Below are positions 35,060 to 44,678 of a DNA stretch of 64,000 bases, one piece after another; positions within the stretch are counted from its first letter, which is position 1, and the number at the start of each line of letters is the position of its first letter. Origin of the DNA: Anthropogastromicrobium sp963652495 (GTDB taxonomy: Bacteria > Bacillota > Clostridia > Lachnospirales > Lachnospiraceae); contig CAVJTU010000002.1 of the NCBI GenBank assembly GCA_963652495.1, forward strand, positions 1 through 64,000, written 5' to 3'. Under the pieces are notes generated by a model that was not told the origin of the DNA, made no database searches, and worked only from the letters and a program-made list of their open reading frames with translations. The position numbers and the translations under genes were made by a program.

Positions 35060-38000
35060 TGAGCATAGATTTAACAGGTATCATGAACAAAAATGAATAC
35101 TATACCAACCATTATTTTTCTACTGTGTTTGAAGAAAATACAAGTGCTACGATAAGTGGATGGAATGCAGCAGCAAGAGAATCTGAGGAAATCAGAACTC
35201 CTTGGGCACTTCTGCGTCAAAATGCAAGACAATATTATACAGCACATGATAAATTTGCACGTTCTTCTGCAAATTTGCAAGTGCTTGCCAATATCAAAAT
35301 GTTGGCCAATAGCTATCTGAAATCATTAGGCTATCCAGAAGCAAAACCGGAAATCGTGACAGTCGATGATTCTTTGTCCGTTCCAGTTTATCTTGAAATG
35401 ACAAAGAAAAGTGGTGCGCCACTTCTTTGGGTGCTGTTAGCAGCATCGAAAGAATCGGATGCGGGCATCATGGAGAGCTTTGCATTCAATGCCGATGATG
35501 TGGATGATGATGCTACAGGTACACTTTACAAAGGTATTCTGGGAGAAATGGCAAATGAGGATTTGGTTACAAAGATTTTCTTTGGTGCTGCCGAGCCGCC
35601 TCGCTTTATTATGTTGATAGGCATGAATCAGATTGCACTTATTGACCGTAACAAGTGGAATGAAAAGCGTTATCTTCAGTTTGAACTTGAGGAGATTTTC
35701 GCACGGCTGGAAAATACAACCTTGCAAGCGATGGCTGTCCTTCTACATAAAGATTCCCTTTGCCCGGATGACGGAAAAATTTTGTTGGACGAATTGGATG
35801 AACAGAGCCAGAAGAATGCTTCCGGTGTATCACAGGATTTAAAGTATGCTCTTCGGGAAAGCATAGAGCTTCTTGGCAATGAAGTTCTGTACGATATGAA
35901 GACACGCTTAGGTCGCGATCTTGATACAGATCCTGTAGATGCAGGTCAGCTGACTTTAGAGTGTCTGCGCTATATGTATCGTATGCTGTTCGTTCTCTTT
36001 ATCGAATCCAGACCGGAACTTGGTTACGCACCGATCAAGGTACAGAGCTATTCTTCTGGTTATTCGTTGCAAAGCCTTCGAGATATTGCGGATAACATTC
36101 GTGATGATGTGAATGAGGTTGGTGAGGGATATTATCTCCATGAGACACTGGCAAAACTTTACGAGCTGATTTATGATGGCTATCCGAAGACAGAAGAGGA
36201 GTTAAAGAAGGCAACAGGATCCGATAGTTTGCATGATATGTTCCTGATCGCTCCTTTGAAGGCACATATCTTTGATCCAGATTATACCAAGATGATTACG
36301 ATGGCAAAATTGCGTAATAGTTGTATGCTGCGTATCATTGATTTGATGAGTTTGACAAGGGCTACAGGCAAAAAGAATGATCGCCGTGGTCGTATTTCTT
36401 ATGCAAATCTTGGCATCAACCAGATGGGCGCGGTATATGAGGCTCTGTTATCGTATCGTGGATTTATTGCGGAGCATGATCTTTATGAAGTAAAGAGAGC
36501 TGGTGACAGCTTCAATGAATTGGATGTTGGCTACTTCGTATCGGAAGCGGAGCTTGATCAATATACCGAGGCGGAACGTGTTCGTTACGAGCATGGTGAG
36601 AAAAAGGGAAAGCTCCGTAAGTATGAAAAAGGCACCTTTATTTATCGTCTGGCAGGTAGAGAGCGTGAGAAATCAGCGTCTTACTATACCCCAGAGGTTC
36701 TGACAAAGTGTCTGGTAAAGTATGCCTTAAAGGAGTTGCTGAAGGATAAAACAGCGGACGAGATTCTGCATCTGACAGTATGCGAACCTGCTATGGGTAG
36801 TGCAGCATTCTTGAATGAAGCGATTAACCAGTTGGCAGAGGCTTATATTTCCCGCAAAGAAAAAGAAACTGGTGAGATCATCAGCTATGAAAAGAGGTTT
36901 AATGAGTTACAGAAGGTCAAGATGTTCATTGCAGATCGTAATGTTTATGGCATCGACTTGAATCCTGTTGCAGTTGAATTGGCAGAGGTATCGCTGTGGT
37001 TGAATACCATTTATGAGGGCGGATTCGTGCCGTGGTTTGGCACTCAGTTGGTGAATGGAAACTCTCTGATCGGTGCAAGGAGGCAGGTGTACCGCATTGA
37101 AAATGCGCAGGCTACATCGAAAGGGCTGAGATGGTATGAGATGGAACCAGAAAGAGTTCCACTGGGAAAGAAGCGAATGCCTAAAAAGCAGATTTATCAT
37201 TTTCTGCTTGGTGATCCTGGAATGTGCAGCTACTCTGATAAGGTTATTAAGTCTTTGGAACCGGAAAATATTAAGAAGATGGCAAAGTGGAACAAGAAGT
37301 TCACCGAACCTATCACAGATGATGAAAGTGCGACTTTGCTGAGACTTTCTGCGGCGATTGATGAGCTGTGGGAAGCACAGATTGAATTGCGAAAAGAAGT
37401 TGGTGCAAACACGCAGGATTCATTGTCTGTTTTTGGACACGTTGATGATGCTATAGATTCCCATACAACAATCCGCCAGAAAGACAAAATCTTTAGTGAA
37501 CTGTATAAAAGTGAACATATGAGAAATGCTGGCCCGTATGCAAGATTGAAATTTGCGATGGACTATTGGTGTGCATTGTGGTTTTGGCCAATTGATAAAG
37601 CAGATTTGCTTCCTAGCAGAAGCGAGTTCCTGTTTGACATGTCTTTGATTCTTGAGGGAACTACGCAGTCCGTTGTGGTAACAGATGTTGAGACAGATAG
37701 AAAACAGGTGAAAGGGCAGCTTTCTTTGTTCCCAACAGAAATGCAACAGTTGGAATTTAAGATTTTGGATCAGTATGACGGTATGGGATTAGTAGATATT
37801 CCAGCTTTACGTAAGCAAGAACCTCGCTTGGATTTAGCTGCACGGATTGCAGAACAGAATAAGTTCATGCATTGGGAATTGGAGTTTGCTGATTTGTTTG
37901 CAGATCGCGGTGGATTCGATTTGATTATTGGTAATCCGCCGTGGATTAAGATAGAATGGAAAGAACAAGGTGTGCTTTCTGATATGCATCCGATGTTTGC

Positions 38001-39870
38001 TGTTAAAAAGCTGACTGCAACACAGACCACGCATGAACGCGCAGCGGTGTTGGAAAATGTAGAGACACGAAAAATGTATTTTGCTGAATATGAAGCAATA
38101 TCCGGAGAACAGAGCTTTTTGGGGGCAACGCAGAACTATCCTGATTTAAAGGGAGCTGTCAATTTGTTTAAGTGTTTTTTACCGTTGGCATGGGAGAAAA
38201 ATAATGAAAGCGGCTTCGCCGCTTTTGTACATCCTGAGGGCGTCTATGACGACCCTCAGGGTGGTGCACTTCGGGAAAAACTGTATCCTCGTTTACGTTA
38301 TCATTTTCAGTTTGCAAACGAGAGGAAGCTTTTTCCCGAAGTGGACCACCATACACAGTTTAGCCTAAATGTGTATGGTGGTCCACAGATGGTGTCTTTC
38401 GACACCATCTGTAATCTCTACGATGCTAAAAGCATCGTAGAATGTTATGAAGGCGATTCTTCTGCACCTGTCCCAGAAATTAAGGATAAAAATGGTGATT
38501 GGAATATAAAAGGGCATCCAGACCGTATTATTCATGTTACAAAAAAAGAACTTACTGTATTTGCGAAGGTCTTTGACAGCAATGATAAATGGAAACAACC
38601 GAAGTTGCCGCAATTACATGCGAGACAATTACTGGATACTTTGGGACTTTTTGCTAAACAGTCGAGGTACTTAGGAACGCTTGGAAATGATGTTTCAACA
38701 AGTGAGTGTTGGAATGAGACGGGCGCGCAGAAAGATGGAACGATTGAAGCTAAAATTGATTTTCCAGAATCACTTCAAACAGTTATTTATTCTGGTGCAC
38801 ATGTTGGTATTCTTAATCCGATACTGCAAACAACACGCAGTAATTATCGTGTAAATAGTGATTACGATCGAGTGGATTTGATGTCAATTCCAGAGAATTA
38901 TATGATTCGTGTGAAATATGCACCATCTTGTACTGTTGATGAATATTTCCGTAGAATGCCTAAAACATCGTGGGGAACAAATCTTACTGAAGAGTATCGA
39001 ATTATAAACCGAGAAATGGTGGGGTGTGCTTCTGAGCGCACGTTGACATGTGCAATAGCCTGTAAGGGTATTGCACATGTCAACACGGTTTTTTCAGTTG
39101 CCATCAAAAACCGTGTGGACATGGTTTGCCTCGCAGGTTGCGAAGCAAGCCTACCTTATGATTTCTTTGTAAAAGTTATAGGCAAAAGTCATGTGAATTA
39201 TAGCACCAATATGTTGTTCCCGCTTTTGGAAGGTGTGAAGCATAAGGAGATAGTATTCAGAGCGCTTCTTCTCAATTGCCTCACTAGATATTATTCTGAT
39301 CTTTGGAATAAATGTTTTTATGAAACGTTTATTGACGAACAATGGTCGAAAGACGATCCTCGCCTTTCTAATACTCGTTTTACCACTCTAACCTCAGAAT
39401 GGACCTGGAACACACCACTTCGTACTGATTATGAGCGCCGTCAAGCATTGGTGGAAATTGACGTCTTGACAGCAATGGCTCTTGGCATGACCTTACAGCA
39501 ACTGAAAACGATTTATCGCATTCAGTTCCCGGTATTACAGAGTTATGAAGCTGATACTTGGTATGATGCTAATGGTCGCATCACCTTTACCAATAACCGT
39601 AGTCTTACTGGTGTGGGATTTAGTCGTCCAGAATGGGAAAATGCAGGTGCTGTTCAGCCGGTACGTCGTAGTAATACACCATGGGATGGTGTAATGAAAC
39701 ATGCCCCGGCAGGTTTTGTCTTTGCGCGTACCATCATGGACGATACCATGCCTGGCGGTCCTGTGGAGCGTACTATTGAGTATGTTGCGCCATTTGATCG
39801 TTGTGATCGCGAGCAGGACTATGAGACCGCTTGGAGGTTTTTTGAGAAAAAATACAAGAAAATAGAATAG
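35059..39870 (+). CDS. Large N6-adenine DNA methyltransferase, DrmMI/Eco57I-like
   Basis: The product is 1603 residues. The methyltransferase core has YYTPEVLTKCLVKYALKELL, the SAM motif VCEPAMGSAAFLNEAINQLA near residue 574, YGIDLNPVAVELAEVSLWLN, and the catalytic NPPW (IIGNPPWIKIEWK) near 959. A long N-terminal region and a C-terminal part of about 500 residues (probable target recognition) surround it. I see no PD-(D/E)XK nuclease in it. In DISARM the methylase marks host DNA while the helicase complex restricts phage DNA. Bases 38207-38441 and 39042-39151 of its coding strand are two blocks of contiguous hairpins, yet the encoded protein reads as ordinary family sequence there. Confidence 0.85.
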   Translation: MSIDLTGIMNKNEYYTNHYFSTVFEENTSATISGWNAAARESEEIRTPWALLRQNARQYYTAHDKFARSSANLQVLANIKMLANSYLKSLGYPEAKPEIVTVDDSLSVPVYLEMTKKSGAPLLWVLLAASKESDAGIMESFAFNADDVDDDATGTLYKGILGEMANEDLVTKIFFGAAEPPRFIMLIGMNQIALIDRNKWNEKRYLQFELEEIFARLENTTLQAMAVLLHKDSLCPDDGKILLDELDEQSQKNASGVSQDLKYALRESIELLGNEVLYDMKTRLGRDLDTDPVDAGQLTLECLRYMYRMLFVLFIESRPELGYAPIKVQSYSSGYSLQSLRDIADNIRDDVNEVGEGYYLHETLAKLYELIYDGYPKTEEELKKATGSDSLHDMFLIAPLKAHIFDPDYTKMITMAKLRNSCMLRIIDLMSLTRATGKKNDRRGRISYANLGINQMGAVYEALLSYRGFIAEHDLYEVKRAGDSFNELDVGYFVSEAELDQYTEAERVRYEHGEKKGKLRKYEKGTFIYRLAGREREKSASYYTPEVLTKCLVKYALKELLKDKTADEILHLTVCEPAMGSAAFLNEAINQLAEAYISRKEKETGEIISYEKRFNELQKVKMFIADRNVYGIDLNPVAVELAEVSLWLNTIYEGGFVPWFGTQLVNGNSLIGARRQVYRIENAQATSKGLRWYEMEPERVPLGKKRMPKKQIYHFLLGDPGMCSYSDKVIKSLEPENIKKMAKWNKKFTEPITDDESATLLRLSAAIDELWEAQIELRKEVGANTQDSLSVFGHVDDAIDSHTTIRQKDKIFSELYKSEHMRNAGPYARLKFAMDYWCALWFWPIDKADLLPSRSEFLFDMSLILEGTTQSVVVTDVETDRKQVKGQLSLFPTEMQQLEFKILDQYDGMGLVDIPALRKQEPRLDLAARIAEQNKFMHWELEFADLFADRGGFDLIIGNPPWIKIEWKEQGVLSDMHPMFAVKKLTATQTTHERAAVLENVETRKMYFAEYEAISGEQSFLGATQNYPDLKGAVNLFKCFLPLAWEKNNESGFAAFVHPEGVYDDPQGGALREKLYPRLRYHFQFANERKLFPEVDHHTQFSLNVYGGPQMVSFDTICNLYDAKSIVECYEGDSSAPVPEIKDKNGDWNIKGHPDRIIHVTKKELTVFAKVFDSNDKWKQPKLPQLHARQLLDTLGLFAKQSRYLGTLGNDVSTSECWNETGAQKDGTIEAKIDFPESLQTVIYSGAHVGILNPILQTTRSNYRVNSDYDRVDLMSIPENYMIRVKYAPSCTVDEYFRRMPKTSWGTNLTEEYRIINREMVGCASERTLTCAIACKGIAHVNTVFSVAIKNRVDMVCLAGCEASLPYDFFVKVIGKSHVNYSTNMLFPLLEGVKHKEIVFRALLLNCLTRYYSDLWNKCFYETFIDEQWSKDDPRLSNTRFTTLTSEWTWNTPLRTDYERRQALVEIDVLTAMALGMTLQQLKTIYRIQFPVLQSYEADTWYDANGRITFTNNRSLTGVGFSRPEWENAGAVQPVRRSNTPWDGVMKHAPAGFVFARTIMDDTMPGGPVERTIEYVAPFDRCDREQDYETAWRFFEKKYKKIE
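38207..38441. repeat. Six contiguous hairpins inside the methyltransferase gene (cluster 1)
   Basis: Stems: 38207-38214/38218-38225 (8 bp); 38233-38240/38253-38260 with inner CGTC/GACG; CACTTCGGGAAAAA 38267-38280/38330-38343 (14 bp, with an inner CTCGTTT/AAACGAG); GTGGACCACCATACAC 38341-38356/38371-38386 (16 bp); ACAGATGGTGTC 38385-38396/38401-38412 (12 bp); TCTACGATGCT 38417-38427/38431-38441 (11 bp). The listed arms are perfect complements and neighbours touch or share bases. Confidence 0.9.
39042..39151. repeat. Three contiguous hairpins inside the methyltransferase gene (cluster 2)
   Basis: GTTGACATGTGCAATA 39042-39057 pairs perfectly with 39069-39084; ACACGGTTTTT 39083-39093 pairs with 39106-39116, extendable to 15 positions with one mismatch; GGTTTGCCTCGCA 39123-39135 pairs with 39139-39151 with two G-U pairs and a three-base loop. 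The first two stems share two bases. Confidence 0.88.
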
Positions 39871-39888
39871 TAGATACGCACATACGCT

Positions 39889-40044
39889 ATGTCTAAAGCA
39901 TTTCGAATTAGCTATGAGCAAAACACATGTAAAAGAAGGTACAGCATACTGCACTTAGATGAATCTAATAGTCCTATATGTGGTATGCTCCTGCGAGCAA
40001 ATTGGAGTTTTGCGCATCCTTATTTCGAATTAAAATGGAGGTGA
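39889..40044 (+). CDS. Possible small protein of 51 residues
   Basis: A frame starting MSKAFRISYEQNTCKRRYSI fills the 179-bp gap between two genes of an operon whose other original junctions are one-base overlaps. Its stop codon (TGA 40042-40044) overlaps the ribosome binding site of the next gene, which would couple the two. It has two cysteines and is basic. No good ribosome binding site precedes the ATG and I recognise no family, so it may be chance. Confidence 0.3.
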   Translation: MSKAFRISYEQNTCKRRYSILHLDESNSPICGMLLRANWSFAHPYFELKWR

Positions 40045-40049
40045 ACAGA

Positions 40050-42140
40050 TTGGATATTATTCTTGAAAACTGTAACAATATTATGCAGGGGCGAGTAAGC
40101 ATTGTTAATGGCGCTCTGAATATAAAATACGCAATAAACGGAACAGGAAAATCTACTGTATCAAAAGTAATTACGGCAGTGGTCAATCAAGATAATAGAG
40201 CATTAGATCTTCTAGTGCCCTATCAATTCGTTAATGATCCTGATCATCGCCCGAAAGTGATTGGGGTAGATGACATCCATAAGGTGATGACTTTTGATGA
40301 ATCATATATTGACCAATATATGTATCAAGCGGATGATCTTCTAAAAGATAGCTTTGAAATTCTTGTAAGAACGCCGGATTATGACCGTCACATGGCTGAA
40401 ATAGGACAATTGCTTTCAGAGATAAATGAGTCCTTTCAAAGCAACCCAGAACTTGATTCGCTAATTCAAGCGTTCGCAAGTTTTCTCGATGGTTGTGGGA
40501 AAAGTCAAACCAGTATTGCTGCATCTGGATCAATATATAAAGCTTTTGGAAAAGGAAATCGAATCAACAATATTCCATTGGGTTTAGAGGTGTTTTCGCC
40601 ATATTTGAGTAACACTCAAGAAGCATCTAACGTGAAGTGGCTTAAGTGGCAGGTTGATGGAAAGAAATTCCTTGAAATGGCAGACCAATGCCCGTACTGC
40701 TCTGGCTCCATCAAGCATTCAAAGGAGAAGATTCTGCGAATTACAGAAGAATATGATTCAAAAGCTATAGAGCATCTCGATAAAATGCTCGTATTATTTG
40801 AACAGTTATCTCCTTACTTTAGCGAAGCAACAAGAGAACAGCTTGCATTGATTATGAATAACGCTGGAGATATGACAGGGCAACAGAAAAGATATTTATT
40901 TGAAATTAAAGATCAAGTGAATTCGGTGCTTGTACTGTTGCAAGGTATTAAGAAATTGGGATTCAATTCTTTGAAGGATGTTGATAGAGTAGTTGATCAG
41001 TTGCGAAGCTATGAAATTAATTTGGAACTGTTTGGACACCTCCAGTCTGATCTGATGCGAAGCAAAATTGATGTAATAAATGCATCGCTTCACCGCATTG
41101 TCGAAAAAGCGGGAAGATTGCAAGGTGAAGTAAATCAGCAGAATCGGCTAATACAAAGAACAATTGAAGAGAACAGTACCGCCATCAATGATTTTTTGAA
41201 ATGTGCAGGTTACAAGTATGCTGTTTCCATAGAAGAGACGGCAGAACACAAATATAAACTTTTGTTACGGCCGACTTCAGTTGATGCTGAAGTATCTTCG
41301 GCAAAAAGTCATCTTAGCTATGGCGAACGTAATGCTCTTGCACTTGCATTGTTTATGTTCAGTGCGCTTAAAGAGGATCCTGATATGGTTATCTTGGATG
41401 ATCCGATAACCTCATTTGATGGAAATAAGAAATTTGCATTACTAAATATGCTGTTTCTCTCTGAAAGATGCCTTAGAAATAGAACGGTTTTGCTGTTGAC
41501 ACATGACTTTAACACGGTTATCGATGTTATAGCAACTATGCCCTACAATTTTAATCCTGCTCCGCATGGCGCATTTTTATCAACAACAAATGGAGTGCTT
41601 GAGGAGAAAGAAATTTCCAAAGCAGATATACTGTCTTTCAAACAGATAGCCCTTTTGAACATAAGGGCAGATATAGATGTATTGAATAAGGCTGTTTTTT
41701 TAAGAAGGTTGTATGAAGCGGAGGGCAACAAAGGGCTTGGCTGGAATTTGCTTTCTAATTTGTTTCATAAGAGAGAAGTGCCAATAATATCAGACGATAA
41801 TGGTATTCGGGATATGACTGCTTCTGAAATAGCTGATGCAACAACAGAAATCAGTCAATACATTACTGGTTTTGACTATAATCAGCAATATTTAAGAACA
41901 CAGAACATTCAAACACTAATCGATGCGTATCATAATAGTAGAAGTAATTATGAAAAGCTGCAGATTTATAGGATTTTGTACAACGAGAATCATGAAAATG
42001 CTGTAGTAAAGAAATTTGTTAATGAAACATTCCATGTTGAGAATGATTTCTTGTTCCAGCTAAATCCAAGTGAATACGAAACCATTCCGCAATACATTAT
42101 TGAAGAATGTAACACAGATATTCAGTCATTAATTCATTGA
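40050..42140 (+). CDS. AAA_13-type (PrrC/RloC-like) SMC-family ATPase
   Basis: The product is 696 residues. Walker A NGTGKST lies near residue 32, a coiled-coil middle carries a CPYC pair (DQCPYCSGSIKH, near 214) that could be a zinc hook, and the ABC signature LSYGERNALALALFMF, Walker B MVILDDPITSFD and switch LLTHD are near 420-490. The C-terminal VNETFHVENDFLFQLNPSEY is typical of AAA_13 proteins. In PrrC and RloC this motor controls a tRNA anticodon nuclease; I cannot place the catalytic Arg-Glu-His set here. Start TTG 40050 follows GGAGG with an 8-base gap and fits the family N-terminus; ATG 40035 lacks a binding site. Confidence 0.75.
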   Translation: MDIILENCNNIMQGRVSIVNGALNIKYAINGTGKSTVSKVITAVVNQDNRALDLLVPYQFVNDPDHRPKVIGVDDIHKVMTFDESYIDQYMYQADDLLKDSFEILVRTPDYDRHMAEIGQLLSEINESFQSNPELDSLIQAFASFLDGCGKSQTSIAASGSIYKAFGKGNRINNIPLGLEVFSPYLSNTQEASNVKWLKWQVDGKKFLEMADQCPYCSGSIKHSKEKILRITEEYDSKAIEHLDKMLVLFEQLSPYFSEATREQLALIMNNAGDMTGQQKRYLFEIKDQVNSVLVLLQGIKKLGFNSLKDVDRVVDQLRSYEINLELFGHLQSDLMRSKIDVINASLHRIVEKAGRLQGEVNQQNRLIQRTIEENSTAINDFLKCAGYKYAVSIEETAEHKYKLLLRPTSVDAEVSSAKSHLSYGERNALALALFMFSALKEDPDMVILDDPITSFDGNKKFALLNMLFLSERCLRNRTVLLLTHDFNTVIDVIATMPYNFNPAPHGAFLSTTNGVLEEKEISKADILSFKQIALLNIRADIDVLNKAVFLRRLYEAEGNKGLGWNLLSNLFHKREVPIISDDNGIRDMTASEIADATTEISQYITGFDYNQQYLRTQNIQTLIDAYHNSRSNYEKLQIYRILYNENHENAVVKKFVNETFHVENDFLFQLNPSEYETIPQYIIEECNTDIQSLIH

Positions 42141-42145
42141 TCGTT

Positions 42146-42206
42146 AGGAGGAACGCAGTATGCTACCATCCATAATCGCTAAACAATTACAGAAAGGAAT
42201 TGGGGA
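42146..42206 (+). repeat. Duplicated start of the helicase gene, left copy
   Basis: The 61 bp contain the ribosome binding site AGGAGG and start ATGCTACCATCCATA of the gene at 45032. They match 45018-45078 except at three positions. Beyond them the frame runs into unrelated sequence, so this copy encodes nothing. It sits where the helicase gene would start if it directly followed the AAA_13 gene. Confidence 0.9.
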
Positions 42207-42303
42207 GGACCAAAGGGGCAACGTATTTGTATTTGATGAAATCTTCAACTTTTAAAATAGTAAAAGATTTTTACATCGCACATTAAAAGGATAGATTGGC
42301 CTT

Positions 42304-42890
42304 AGATTTCAATGGTTTTATTAAGAAGAGTGGCTTAGGATACATTGAAATTGGGTTAAGCTACGTCAAGATTGGGTTGAGTAATTACGCAAGGTTACGC
42401 AAGATTTACGCAAGCTAATTACGCAAGGTGGCATAGCCTTGTGAATAAAAAGCGAAAAGAGCAGTAACGCAGTAAGCAACTGGATTGAACACTTCAAGAC
42501 GTTATTTTGAAAAGAAAGGAGGAGTAGGCTACTGTGCAGTATCCTGCGGATGCAGATGGAAAATCAAAGACCAGAGGGACAGGTACGGTGGCTGAATTAA
42601 TGTCCCCAGTGGCAAGACTAGCCTCAGATTCCGATGGTTCTATTAAGAAAACTGGGTTAAGATATATTAAAATTGGGTTAAGCTACATTAAGCTTTGGTT
42701 GAGTAATTACGCAAGATTTACGCGAGATTTACGCAAGCTAATTACTCAAGATGACGCATAGCTTTATGAACAAAAAAGCAAAAGTAGCAATGTAGCAAGC
42801 AACTGAATTGAAAACTTCGTGACGTTATTTTGGAAAGAAAGGAGGGGCAGGGTACTGGACGGTATCCTGCAAATGCAGATGGAAAATAAG
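42304..42890 (+). repeat. Tandem duplication, period about 323 bp
   Basis: Blocks such as GTATCCTGC...ATGCAGATGGAAAAT (42539 and 42862), ATTGGGTTAAGCTAC and GAGTAATTACGCAAG occur twice in the same order. TTACGCAAG or close variants also repeat several times within each unit. The second unit leads into the start of the gene at 42873. The first unit's open frame (42534-42761) is therefore a duplicate of that gene's 5' end and is not functional. No other gene lies in 42207-42872. Confidence 0.8.
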
Positions 42891-44576
42891 TTAATACTCC
42901 CAACTGGAATTGAGGATTTCAAAGAAATCCGAACAGATGGTTATTATTATGTTGACAAAACGGCATTGATCGAACAGGTCCTTAAAGAGAGAAGCAAAGT
43001 GACATTGTTCACGCGTCCACGACGCTTTGGTAAGACACTGAATATGAGTATGTTACGATACTTTTTTGAAATAGGAGTGGATTCCACATTATTTGATGGA
43101 CTTCATATTTCAGAAAATGCAGAAATGTGTGAAAAATACCTGGGCCAATATCCTGTGATTGCAATCAGTTTAAAGGGTGTGGATGCGGACTCCTATCCGA
43201 AAGCGAAAGCACAGATTATTAAAATAATTAACAGGGAAGCCAGACGCCATCGTTTTCTTCTAAAAAGTGAAAATCTGGATTCTTTTGATAAGGAATTATT
43301 AACACAGCTTTTAAGCCGACAGATGGAGGAAGATACAATCACAAGCAGTCTTCAGGAGCTTACAGAATTATTGGAGGCGCATTTTTCAAAAAAGGTAGTT
43401 GTGCTGATTGATGAATATGATGTACCTTTGGCGAAAGCATATGAAAATGGTTATTATGATGAAATGGTTCTCCTAATCCGAAATTTGTTTGGAAATGTTT
43501 TGAAAACAAACGATAGCCTTGCATTTGCAGTGTTGACAGGATGTCTGCGAATTGCGAAGGAAAGTATCTTTACAGGTTTGAACAATTTTACGGTATACTC
43601 AATCACCGATGAGGAGTTTGATGAAACCTTTGGATTTACGGATGGAGAAGTGCAGAAAATGCTTGCTTATTATGGCTTAGACAGTCATTTTGAGGAGGTA
43701 AAAGCATGGTATGATGGTTATCGCTTTGGTACAGCAGATGTCTATTGTCCATGGGATGTTGTGTATTACTGTAAAGACCACCAAAATAATCCAAATGCGG
43801 AAATAAAAAATTACTGGATAAATACTAGCGGAAATGAGGTTATTCAGCATTTTGTTGACAGTATGAATGATCCGCATATGCTGACGAAAAGTGAACTGGA
43901 ATTATTGATAAGTGGCGATACGGTTGTCAAGCAGGTGGATGAAATGATAACCTATAAAGAATTGTATTCCAATATTGATAATTTGTGGAGTACACTCTTT
44001 ATGACAGGATATTTGACACAGCACGGAAGAGAAGCAGATGGACGTTATCATCTTGCAATTCCAAATCGCGAGATTTGTGATTGTATGGTTCGCCGGGTAT
44101 TAGCGCTGTTTAAAAAGTCCGTGTCTCAAAATCGTGAACTTCTTAGAAGTTTTTGCAACGCAATGTTAGCAGCTGATGCTAGCACAATGGAACGAGCACT
44201 GACCGAGTATATGGGAAAAACAATCAGTATTCGTGACTCTTTTGTCAAGTCGATTCGTGAGAATTTTTATCATGGATTACTAATTGGCATTCTCGGATCA
44301 CAGGGGGCTTGGAAGGCTACATCCAATAAAGAATCTGGTGATGGCTTTAGCGATATTTTAATTGAAGTCAACGAAGATGAGTTGCACGTTGGAATGGTAT
44401 TGGAGTTGAAATATAGCAAGACAGAAAAAGCACTTGATAAGGAGTGCGATGATGCACTGCAACAGATTGAAGATAGAAACTATGATCAAGAGTTGCGTGA
44501 GAAGGGATATACGAAAATATTGAAATATGGCATTGCATTTTATCACAAGAAATGCCGTATTAAGGTTGTAACTTAA
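42873..44576 (+). CDS. AAA-ATPase-like / PD-(D/E)XK protein (DUF1703 family)
   Basis: The product is about 567 residues. The N-terminal AAA-ATPase-like domain (PF09820 type) has LPTGIEDFKEIRTDGYYYVD, the P-loop-like TRPRRFGKTLNMSML, and Walker B VVVLIDEYDVPLAKA; the C-terminal nuclease-like domain has GFSDILIEVNEDELHVGMVL followed by ELKYSK, giving the D...ExK pattern. This family is abundant and multicopy in gut Firmicutes and Bacteroidetes; its role is unknown, with mobile or defence functions suspected. The start is uncertain: AGGAGGGG is 25 bases before ATG 42873, so a non-ATG start nearer to it is possible. It is the only gene in the inserted unit. Confidence 0.85.
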   Translation: MQMENKLILPTGIEDFKEIRTDGYYYVDKTALIEQVLKERSKVTLFTRPRRFGKTLNMSMLRYFFEIGVDSTLFDGLHISENAEMCEKYLGQYPVIAISLKGVDADSYPKAKAQIIKIINREARRHRFLLKSENLDSFDKELLTQLLSRQMEEDTITSSLQELTELLEAHFSKKVVVLIDEYDVPLAKAYENGYYDEMVLLIRNLFGNVLKTNDSLAFAVLTGCLRIAKESIFTGLNNFTVYSITDEEFDETFGFTDGEVQKMLAYYGLDSHFEEVKAWYDGYRFGTADVYCPWDVVYYCKDHQNNPNAEIKNYWINTSGNEVIQHFVDSMNDPHMLTKSELELLISGDTVVKQVDEMITYKELYSNIDNLWSTLFMTGYLTQHGREADGRYHLAIPNREICDCMVRRVLALFKKSVSQNRELLRSFCNAMLAADASTMERALTEYMGKTISIRDSFVKSIRENFYHGLLIGILGSQGAWKATSNKESGDGFSDILIEVNEDELHVGMVLELKYSKTEKALDKECDDALQQIEDRNYDQELREKGYTKILKYGIAFYHKKCRIKVVT

Positions 44577-44678
44577 TCAATGAATAACGAAAAACATATA
44601 CAAAAGTGGATATGGAATAATTTTCAATTCCATATTGCATTAGTGTTTGCGGGCAAAATTTCATAACCTAAATGGTCC

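Noticed and set aside
38207..39151. CRISPR array or repeat insertion in the methyltransferase gene
   Set aside because: The hairpins differ from each other in sequence, have no constant repeat or spacer length, and keep the reading frame with normal family protein sequence.
40050..42140. Anticodon nuclease activity as in PrrC/RloC
   Set aside because: The ATPase core and CPYC pair fit, but I could not place the catalytic Arg-Glu-His set with the expected spacing, so no nuclease is claimed.
42534..42761. Small gene in the tandem repeat
   Set aside because: It is the duplicated, broken start of the downstream DUF1703 gene.
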